Translations under genes and position numbers: made by a program
DNA from: Chromera velia
Lineage: Eukaryota > Sar > Chromeraceae
Assembly: GCA_018398765.1 (NCBI GenBank)
Contig: JAHBMJ010000517.1
Coordinates: 17,501 to 46,166 of the forward strand
Length of the DNA stretch: 28,666 nt
Direction: 5' to 3'
Notes under the pieces: model-generated
What the model was told of the DNA's origin: nothing
Databases searched by the model: none
Seen by the model: only the letters and a program-made list of their open reading frames with translations
Shown: positions 1 to 7,588 of the stretch, one piece after another
Numbering within the stretch: the stretch's first letter is position 1
Layout of the letters: every line of letters starts with the position of its first letter

Positions 1-870
1 GTTGTAGCAGCAAGGCAGAGATTCCGCTGAGTCTCTTTGCGTTTTCGTTCAATCATTGCAAGCAGAGGATAATAAAGACTCCTCTCTTTGCATACTCGTT
101 CGGTCGTTACAAAAGGAAATTTATATTATACACAGAGTTCTCTCTTCATGTTCGTTCGGTCTTTGCAAGCAGAGGATGACAGAGATTCCTCTCTCTACAC
201 ACTCGTTTGGTCGTTGCAAAAGGAATACACAGAATTCTCTCTTCATATTCGTTTGGTCGTTACAAGCAGAAGATGACAGAGACTCCTCCCTCTGCGGTTG
301 CAAAAAGAATGCACAGAATTCTCTCTTCATGTTCGTTCAGTCTTTGCAAGCAGGGGATGACAGAGACTCCTCTCTCTGCACACTTGTTCGGTCGTTGCAA
401 AAGGAATGCACAGAATTCTCTTTTCATGTTCGTTCGGTCTTTGCAAGCAGAGGATGACAGAGATTCCTCTCTCTGCATACTTGTTCGGTCGTTGCAAAAG
501 GAATACACAGAATTCTCTCTTCATGTTCGTTCAGTCTTTGCAAGCAGAGGATGACAGAGACTCCTCTCTCTACACACTCGTTTGGTCATTGTAAAAGGAA
601 TACACAGAATTCTTTCTACATGTTCGTTTGGTCGTTGTAAATAGGAGATGACAGAGATTCCTCTCTCTGCACACTCATTCGGTCGTTACAAAAGGAATAC
701 ATAGAAATTCAATTCTCTCTTCATATCCATTCGGTCATTGCAGCAGCAAGGCAGATTCTGCTGAGTCTGCTGGCATATTTATTCAGTCGTTGCAAGCAGA
801 GGATAGCAAGGATTCCTTTCTCTCCGTACTCTTTCAGCCATTGCAAAAGGAATGTAACGAATTCTCTCTC
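1..870. repeat. ~97-bp tandem (satellite-like) array, about 8 imperfect units
   Basis: A landmark around 'agaggatgacagag' recurs at about 68, 175, 272, 356, 453, 550, 647 and 802. Four of these intervals are exactly 97 bp; the others are 107, 84 and 155. Each unit carries 'cggtcgttgcaaaagg', 'cacagaattctctcttcat' and 'gacagagattcctctctc'. The 155-bp interval contains an extra block ('gcagcaaggcagattc') that also begins the window at about 7-30, so the array has a higher-order variant and probably starts before base 1. Because 97 is not a multiple of three, the frame changes in each unit, so the overlapping open frames here are a by-product of the repeat and not genes. Confidence 0.9.
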
Positions 871-934
871 TAGTGCAGAATCTTTCTAGACAAGCAGCTG
901 CCAGATAAGCAGACTTCTACCCTTATATATTTGC

Positions 935-1030
935 TCTGACTCATGCCCCTGCACACATTCTCTCTGACTCGTGTCTCTGCGCAAATTCTCTCTGACTCGT
1001 GCCCCTGCACACATTCTCTCTGATACTATT
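935..1030. repeat. 28-bp tandem array, target of the retrotransposon insertion
   Basis: 'tctgactc' (last copy 'tctgatac') starts at 935, 963, 991 and 1019, an exact 28-bp period. The unit also carries 'gcccctgcacacattctc'. Related sequence resumes beyond the element at about 7061-7100 ('gcgcacattctttctgact', 'tgcccctgcgcatt'), so the copia element sits inside a degenerate copy of this array. Confidence 0.8.
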
Positions 1031-1071
1031 TATAAGATGTGGGTCTCTGATACTATTTATAAAAAAAGATT

Positions 1072-1327
1072 TATAAGATGTGGGACACGCGCGGGGGGCC
1101 TGGGGCCGAAGGCGCCGGGCGGGCTGCGCGCCGCTCGATCAAGCTGCACGCATGCATGCATGGTCTCTTCGAATGCGAATGCATATAAATTCATACATGC
1201 CTCTACACGAACAATTGTTGTGAAGATCCTCTTTGATAGCCAATCTTTGTAGCCGATGAACATGAACTCAGACTTACTGAAAGTAGTGACTGAAATAGAC
1301 GGCATTCACACTAGTCTACTTTTAACA
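1072..1327 (+). repeat. 5' LTR, with a scrambled 5' junction
   Basis: This segment aligns end to end with 6776-7041. It starts TATAAGATG where the 3' copy has TGTAAGATG, and both end in CTTTTAACA. It lacks ten bases (GGAAACGGCA) that the 3' LTR has at about 6930-6939. Just upstream, 'ctctgatactatttataa' occurs twice (about 1017-1034 and 1045-1062) and 'tataagatgtggg' occurs at 1031 and again at 1072. The LTR edge and its target site were therefore locally duplicated. The original LTR start may be 1031, directly after CTATT. Confidence 0.88.
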
Positions 1328-1328
1328 A

Positions 1329-1350
1329 TTGGTGATTCCGGCGAGGAATC
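1329..1350 (+). promoter_or_regulatory. Candidate tRNA primer-binding site
   Basis: Immediately after the 5' LTR the sequence is TTGGTGATTCC followed by GGCGAGGAATCG. TGG at the start can pair with a tRNA 3' CCA end. The reverse complement of the far end reads CGATTCC, like a tRNA T-loop and T-stem, so pairing could span about 22 nt of tRNA 3' end. The spacing is one base longer than a standard acceptor plus T-stem, so the tRNA is not identified. It does not read like the initiator-Met site common in plant copia elements. Confidence 0.5.
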
Positions 1351-2598
1351 GAGAGGATATCGATCTCAATCCATCTCGGTTCTTCTTCTTCTTCCTCCGG
1401 TGGTGGAGTAGTGAAACTCGAGCAGTTCGTGAGCGGGGGAGCTACATCTGTTGCCCCTGTCACAGACTTAGAGAAGGCTCAGAAGAAGGAAGAAGAGTTT
1501 TTTTCCTCTCTTATGTGGTTCAATCCTCACAAGAAGACTGAGCACACTGTGAAGCTATTCAGAGAGGAAGGCTGGCAAGACTCGGGCATGAAGTTCACCT
1601 TCAGGCAAGGTCAACTGGATTGGATTACTGAGATTCCTAAGGATTCTCAGGGCAACCACAAGGCGAACTTCCGGCTGTGGTCGAATAACCACGTAAGGAA
1701 GGCACAGACTTTCCTCTCCCCCGTCATCTACTCCCTTCATTGGATGTGGAAGCAGCAATGGTATGCTAGCCTCCTTTATGCTACCGAGAAATCGGGTTTC
1801 TTGGAGATGCAACGTGACCTTGACACATTGACAACAGCAGGTGTTGAGGGTCGGACTCCCGATCTTCTCATCCATCTGCGCAGGATGTACCTCGTTCTAG
1901 AGGTAAATTACAAGGAGTTCATGAAGAAAAAGTTCAAGGGGTTGAAGAGAGGGGGTGTATCCAATCTTCTCGAAGCGATGCAGATGTACCAGAGAGTGCT
2001 GACAGAGGTGAACAACGCCCACTCTTTCCCGAATGAGGAGCAGTATACAAGCACCTTCCAACAGATTGCCACATCGGAGGAGTGGGACAAGATCTATCAT
2101 CGCGTCGCAGAGAAGATGCTCGACGCAGATGAAGGTGCCGACCTCAACAAAATGAAGTTCACCGACATCTAGAAGCAGGCCATCATCCTGGCCAACTCCC
2201 AGGCAGCCATGCAGGGAGGCTCCTCTGCTTCTAAGCCTTCCTCCTCCTCTGCCCATGCAGGGCGGTCCTCAGAGAAGCAAGGGGGTTGGAAGAAGGCCTT
2301 AGCTAGGGGAAAGTCACCCAAGAGACGAGAGCTCGACTCTCAGAGCGCTCAGTCAGACAAGGGTGACAGGTCCGACTCGGAGTCCCAGAGAAAGTGCGGT
2401 AGGTGTGGGGGAAAGTGGCACAAATGGATGAAGGACTGCACGGCACTTGGAGTGCAGTGCGATAAATACAACCAGAAGGGGCATCTGCCATCCATGTGCA
2501 GAAACTCAAAGAAAAGAAGACCCGAGAAGGCGGGCAATGCGGCTATGAAGAGAAAAGAGAGGGCTCAGTCCTCTGATTCCGACTCATGGGGTTTCTAA
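1336..2598 (+). pseudogene. gag: copia gag (capsid/nucleocapsid), interrupted
   Basis: Gag packages element RNA into cytoplasmic virus-like particles. The frame is open from 1336, but no ATG occurs before about 1588; recognisable protein begins near 1411, so the true start is lost or non-standard. The capsid-like part (about 250 residues, rich in W, Q and K) runs to a TAG at 2170-2172 and continues in the same frame as a basic Ser-rich segment with two CCHC knuckles. The first knuckle (2395-2439) is C-x2-C-x4-H-x5-C, one residue longer than canonical. The second (2458-2499) is C-x2-Y-x4-H-x4-C, with Tyr at 2467 replacing the second zinc Cys. The frame ends at TAA 2596-2598 and overlaps the pol frame by 13 nt. 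The gag identity rests on the knuckles and position; the capsid fold itself was not recognised. Confidence 0.8.
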
Positions 2599-3944
2599 AT
2601 TGGTCAGCTCAGTGTTCGAATGTAAACATTGCCAGACGTTGTGATCGTTTGCGAGCTATTGTCATTTACTGTGCTACTGCTTACCAGAAAAAGAGTTTCC
2701 ATTCTAAGAAAAGAAAGTTCGATGTGGTGATATCAGACACAGACGCTGATATCTCTCTTTTCCCTCCATGTTTTGAAGCCTTTATTGTCGAAGACACAGA
2801 TAGAAAGGTTGATGTTGAGCTTGCTTCTGATGAGGCAGAATTGAAAAACATGACAGTGAAGAAATTGCACATTCCTTTCCCTTCTTTGCATGGACAGGTG
2901 AGGGTAGCGGCGCTTGAAAGGATCGTTTCTTCTCGAGTGCGTCTCCCATTGCTTGGCTGCGCAAAAGTTCCAGCAAGGTTCTGCAAGAACGGTTGGGTGG
3001 AGCTAGGAGACAAGGAAGGAAGAAAATTCAAGACGCTAATGAGGTGGGGTAATAAACTTCCCATGATCAATGCGTTTGCATATGCTCGTTCGCTTGCTAT
3101 CTCTCTTACTGTTACTTCTTCTCTCCCTCAGAAAGTTTCTTCTGCTCTCTCAGGAACTAAAGTGAGCTCTTTGAGTCAGGCCGAGAGAGACAGACTTCTT
3201 TTTCTTTTTCATCTTCACTTCAGACACGCTGTAGGGGAGGACCTCAGGTTGACTCTTCTTGAGAATGGTGTGAAAGGTTTTTCTTCTTCTGAATGCATAG
3301 AGACAGGCAACAGATGCGTGGAGTGCTCATTATTGAATTTGACAGAGAGAGGCATTCCGTAGAAAGCCAAGAAGAAAGAGGAAAACGGAGACAGAAAGGA
3401 AGAGAAAAATAGAAAGCCGAAGGCAGGAAGAAACAAGCAAGAAAAGAGAGTTATTTTCAATAAAAACGTACAAATTTTTGGGCAGAAAGAACCAGAGAAG
3501 CTCTCCCCAGGCAGAATGGAAGGAAGCCGCTCATCCATCTCTCCATCGTCTCTTTTCAACAGACAAATATTTCATGACCTTACCGAACTGAAGACAGTTG
3601 GAAGAGGAGGGTACAGGTATCTATCAGTAATCGTAGATAAAGCCACTGGGTACGTTTTCTTCCGTTCTTTACGCTAGAAAAGCAAGGCAGCCTCTCATTT
3701 GCTCTCATGGGGAAGGAGATGGGAGGCGTGCGGGAAAGGACTACCGAAGGCAGTCACAACAAACAATGGGGGGGAGTTCCAAGGAGAAGAGTACCAGGCT
3801 GCCATTCGGTCTCTGGGGGCAGCGTGGGACCCCAGTACTCCCTATACACCTGAGTCGCAGGGGGTAGTTAAAAGGAAAAACAGGGTAATCAAAAGAGCCC
3901 TGCTGAAGTTCTGTTTGCAAAAATGTGTGCCTCTCTACACATAG
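2586..3944 (+). pseudogene. pol: copia pol, protease and integrase part
   Basis: One frame with TAG stops at 3360, 3675 and 3942. The retropepsin motif at 2736-2747 reads D-T-D-A; the family active site is D-T-G-A, so its glycine is replaced. A pre-integrase zinc-binding segment (HLHFRH ... CVEC) lies near 3207-3335. The integrase core keeps the first acidic residue (Asp, 3576). Its second catalytic Asp is Asn (3762-3764, in TTNNGGEF) and its catalytic Glu is Lys (3870-3872, in GVVKRKNR). The two lie exactly 36 codons apart, matching the D-x35-E spacing. Protease would cleave the polyprotein and integrase would insert the cDNA; both must be inactive in this copy. Confidence 0.88.
2589..2595 (+). 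promoter_or_regulatory. Candidate -1 ribosomal frameshift site at the gag/pol junction
   Basis: G GGT TTC in the gag frame fits the X-XXY-YYZ slippery rule (GGGTTTC) and is followed at once by the gag stop TAA. A one-base backward slip reads GGG TTT CTA AAT, which is exactly the frame of the protease ORF. The rule is well established for retroviruses and the yeast L-A virus; its use here is inference. No downstream pseudoknot was evaluated. Confidence 0.45.
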
Positions 3945-4612
3945 CCTGCTTTTACCAGGTTTCGCACAACAGCTCAACGAGACCGCCTCTGTGTCTCGTG
4001 GCTGCTCCTCCCACAAATTTTAAGCAGTCTGAGGGGTCAAACCAGGTATTTTCCCGCTCTCTCTCGGAGATGAAGTAAAAGTTATCGATCCAAGAGGTGA
4101 CCGTGGGGGGGAGAAGCGTCGAGGTGAGCCAGTTTTTGCCATTTTCGGCGGTGTTCTTTCTCCTAAAGTTGTTTCTGTTGTGTACAAAGAGAGAGGTCAG
4201 TGGAAGGCCCTGAAAGTCCACCCCAGTCGTGTCTCTCTACGATACTGGAATGGCGTTGCAGAGTATGAAGGCGCTAAAGGAAGAGAAGGAGTGGCTGAGA
4301 TCAGAGATGTGCAAGAGAGTATGGAAGAAGGACTTGAAGAGCTCGAGCTCCAAGAAAAGAGAGTGGTTTTGTCAGATAAGTGTGAGGAGGTTGAAGAGCC
4401 TTTTTCTGCCCCTAGCTGGAGAGCCGCTAGCAGAAGCAGAAGCAGACATACCTGCTGCCCCAATTGAGCCCTGTTGCCTGAAAGGAATCATTGCACAGAA
4501 GTAAGATGGGGCGTTCTTTCCCGCTCGCATTCTCAGAGAAGCCTCAGTCAATAGACAGCTTCTCGTCTCCCGTTTTTCCTTTGATAAGGAAGGCAAGCTG
4601 AACTATGAGAGC
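3945..4612 (+). pseudogene. integrase C-terminal and acidic linker remnant, frameshifted
   Basis: After the stop at 3942 the coding signal changes frame. 4180-4467 reads YKERGQWKALKVHPSRVSL followed by an acidic Glu-rich stretch. Near 4420 the likely continuation moves to another frame (about 4430-4504, GEPLAEAEADIPAAPIEP). This is where Ty1/copia elements carry the variable integrase C-terminal region. The pieces are assigned by position and composition, not by a recognised fold. Confidence 0.6.
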
Positions 4613-6736
4613 ATGTGTGAGGTGAAGCCTGAAGAAGTGATGAAGCGCTTTGAGATTTCTTCTGATCTTTCTCTCAGCCCAAAATCCCTGCAGCAATTGT
4701 CCAGTAACCTCTCTCCAGAGGTTGAAGATTCAGTAGTGGGGGATGCAGACGAAGTCGAAATGAGGGTTGGAGACGGAGTGAGAGACGAGATGCAGTCAGA
4801 GGCAGCAGAGTCGTCAAAGTAGTTAGATAAAGACTCTATTTTTGGAAAGGACGCCTTAGCTCCCCCAGACTCCCCTGTAGATCTAGGTCTCGAAGAGGCA
4901 GAAGAGATTGACTCCGATTCTGAAGATGACGAGGTCGGAGGTGAGCCGACAGGTGCGTTTACGGCCCTGCGCGGACAGATTCATGAAGAGGCGGACAAAG
5001 CAGCGGCTGCCCTGGGGATTTCCAGAATAAGACAGTCAGTGAGAAAGTCAGGCAGAATAGCCCAGCTGAGAAAAGAAAGACAGAAAGAAAAGGAAGATGA
5101 GCAAAGTGATCTTCTTGACTCTATCCTTTCTTCTATTCTCTCTATGCATAAGCGGAGGGTGTATTTGGGTGAAGTGAAGGAGAATGCAGTAAAAGGACAG
5201 GTCCCAGCAACCAAGAAGGAAATCAAGTCAGGTTTGCACCACAAAGCGGATGAAAAGGAACTGAGGAAATGGTTTGAATGTTTGGTGCTTGATGTTTCTT
5301 CTCTCAGCAAGAAAGGTACACATCCAAGTATGCAGCTGAAGTGGGTGAGGACATGGAAACTGAAAGACGGAAGAAGAGTTGTAAAGTCTCCTTTGGTCCT
5401 TAAAGGGTTTTAAGATAAAAGAGACTTCACTCTGGTTGAAACGTACAGTGGCACTGCTGAGCAGAGCCAACTTCGTCTTGCTTTGATTTTTACTCTCAGT
5501 CAGGGGTGGGAATCAGCAAAGACAGACATCCGCACAAGTTTTTTACAAGCACCGACAGACACACCACTCTGGGTCGAGCTCCCTTTTAACCTTCCCCTTC
5601 ATATTTATCTAGGTCTTGTTGCTGGTTCCATTGTGAAGACTCTCAGAGTCGTATACGGACAGGCTGATAGGCTTCGTCTCTATACGAGGCACTTCACAAG
5701 CCGAGCTAAAGAGAATGGATAGAGTGAGATTAGCGAGTCAATTCTTGTAAAGAAAGACAGCAAAGGTAGGCCGAATGCATTAATGTTGATGCATGTTGAT
5801 GACCTTCTTGTTTTTGGTCCTTCTGTTTCTTTTTTGATGGATGAAATCCGAAAGCAGTTCGAAATAAACGAGCCAGAAAGGGTTGATGACGGGGGCACTC
5901 ATGGGTTTGTTGGCATGCAGCTAAAGTATGACCGTACAAAGAAAGAAATGACCCTCAGTCAGGAAGAATATGTGCGTGCTCTGCCTGAATGTGAAGACAA
6001 AAAGGCAAGCAAGCCGATTGGAAATGCAAACTTGAAGAAGCCAGAAGAGAATGAAATCGATTCGTCGCTTCAGTCTCAGATGCAGCGTTTGTTGGGTCTG
6101 GTGGGTTGGGCAGTGAAAACTGAACCGAAGCATGCATTTCTTTTCTCTCATCTCTCTCGATAGGCAACTCGTCCTTCAGCAAAGACAGTGCTTGCAGTGT
6201 AGAAAGTGATCTCACACATCAAGGAGTGTGCGGCCGGCTTAAAGTTCAAACCGGTGACCAAAGAGAATGGAATGGTTCTTTTGATCTCGGTCGATGTTTT
6301 ATATGAGCAGTATGCGCATGAAGGAAGACTGGAGTACGAAGTACAGCTGGTGTCTGAGGCAGATTTATATCATGCATTGAAGAATAATGAATCAAACCTG
6401 TTTGCTTGGAAGTCAAAGAAATATGATTGAAAGCTCAGTTCGATAACGAACGCTGAATTGCTTATATTTTGTGACGGGGTGAAGAATAGTTTTGGTTGGG
6501 TGTATTTCATTGAAAAATTGTGGGGTGTCGCTCCTCATGTGTATGTGCTCACTGACAGTCAGCCACTCCTTGCGCAGTTAGCTTCTGGCAGATGTGAATC
6601 AGAACCAAAGATGCAGGGCACCGTGACGTTGGAGTATGTTCTTGAGCAGCTCGATGACTTGCATACAAAGGTGAAATGGATGCATACAAAATTGATGTGC
6701 GCAGACAGACAGACAAAGTATATTCCATACAAATAA
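4613..6736 (+). pseudogene. pol: copia pol, reverse transcriptase and RNase H part
   Basis: A single frame with six internal stops (4820, 5411, 5720, 6161, 6200, 6428) and a natural-looking TAA at 6734. It begins with an acidic linker (DSDSEDDEVGGEP) and a basic region. The copia reverse transcriptase follows: LKWVRTWKLKDGRR and KGF near 5336-5410, the AKTDIRTSFLQAP block near 5516-5554 with the first catalytic Asp, and the HVDDLL catalytic box at 5792-5809 (His in place of the usual Tyr). RNase H is recognised from TNAELL, the VYVLTDSQPLL block near 6539 and KLMCADRQTKYIP near 6691. It would copy element RNA into DNA primed by a host tRNA. The stop at 6428 is TGA where Arg (CGA) would suit, a CpG-type change. 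Confidence 0.92.
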
Positions 6737-6762
6737 GTTCGAAGTCGATTCGTGTTCTCCTC

Positions 6763-6774
6763 TGAAGGGGGTGA
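6763..6774 (+). promoter_or_regulatory. Polypurine tract before the 3' LTR
   Basis: GAAGGGGGTGA lies directly before the 3' LTR start TGTAAG. This is the expected place for the RNase H-resistant primer of plus-strand DNA synthesis. Confidence 0.75.
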
Positions 6775-6775
6775 T

Positions 6776-7041
6776 TGTAAGATGTAGGACACGCGCGGGG
6801 GGCCTGGGGCTGAAGGCGCTGGGCGGGCTGCGCGCCGCTCGATCAAGCTGCACACATGCATGCATGGTTTCTTCGAATGCGAATGCATATGAATTCATGC
6901 ATGCCTCTACACGAACAATTGTTGTGAGGAAACGGCAAGATCCTCTTTGGTAGCCGATCTTCGTAGCCGATGAACATGAACTCAGACTTACTGAAAGTAG
7001 TGACTGAAGTAGACGGCATTCACACTAGTCTACTTTTAACA
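6776..7041 (+). repeat. 3' LTR (266 bp)
   Basis: It starts TGTAAGATG and ends CTTTTAACA, so it has TG..CA ends. It matches 1072-1327 with about twelve substitutions by hand count, all transitions, plus a 10-bp length difference. Both LTRs share a GC-rich block (ACACGCGCGGGGGGCC, GGGCGGGCTGCGCGCCGC) and a TGCATGCATG run. CTATT follows at 7042-7046. The divergence of roughly 4-5% shows an insertion that is not recent. Confidence 0.92.
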
Positions 7042-7046
7042 CTATT

Positions 7047-7588
7047 CTTTGATTTTTGCCAACGCGCACATTCTTTCTGACTGGTGCCCCTGCGCATTAG
7101 TCTTTCTACAGACTCTTCGGTCATCGGTGTCCCATCTTGTATATCCTAGTATATCCTAGCTATTCTCCATTTCCCTATCAGACACTCTGGCCACTAAGCA
7201 GCCACCACTCTAATATATATATTTTTTCAGGCAGCCTGCTTACTTGCCTATCAGTTTGGGCCTGCTTCTCTGACAAGGAGCCGTCTAGGATCACTTTTGG
7301 ACGATGATACTTCAGAAAGAGCTAAAGCATAGCTTAGCCTTTCCTGTGCACATCGGCCACCCTATATGGCTTGTCGGGGCTAACCCTTCGGCAAGATATG
7401 ATCCTATACCTCTATATGTTTAGCGGGCCCTCTTCTAAAAAGACTTATACTTGAATGACATAAGGTGACGATAGGAGCTTGAACGCGCAGCCGGCCCCGG
7501 TCCACGAATTCCCTTGATTGCTTTCCATGCATGTTGCATCGCGCGCGCGTATCGCGCGCCAAATTAAGGGCGCGCGGAGTTGATTCAA
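7047..7588. other. Intergenic, no gene seen
   Basis: The first ~60 bp continue the 28-bp array. The rest has no convincing coding frame. At 7540-7575 there is a run of GCGCGC-type palindromes; GCGCGCC (7554-7560) can pair with GGCGCGC (7569-7575) across an AT-rich 8-nt loop. ATGCATG is at 7527-7533. This is the probable promoter side of the first LRR gene, but no TATA box is assigned. Confidence 0.6.

Larger units (their letters stand above)
1031..7041 (+). mobile_element. Ty1/copia-type LTR retrotransposon, decayed
   Basis: Domain order is gag (two zinc knuckles), aspartic protease, integrase, reverse transcriptase, RNase H. Integrase ahead of reverse transcriptase is diagnostic of Ty1/copia (Pseudoviridae). 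The element is bounded by ~256/266-bp direct LTRs. CTATT lies just before the 5' end (1026-1030) and just after the 3' LTR (7042-7046), which fits a 5-bp target-site duplication. About ten in-frame stops (2170, 3360, 3675, 3942, 4820, 5411, 5720, 6161, 6200, 6428; eight are TAG), at least two frame shifts between 3945 and 4612, and substituted catalytic residues show that this copy cannot be autonomous. It could still be mobilised in trans. Confidence 0.93.

Noticed and set aside
56-594. Several overlapping 60-130-codon open frames on both strands
   Set aside because: They are produced by the 97-bp tandem repeat, which rotates through all three frames; translations are the same repeated words.
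1-870. Possible CRISPR array
   Set aside because: Units are ~97 bp contiguous repeats without conserved short repeats separated by unique spacers, and the window is eukaryotic.
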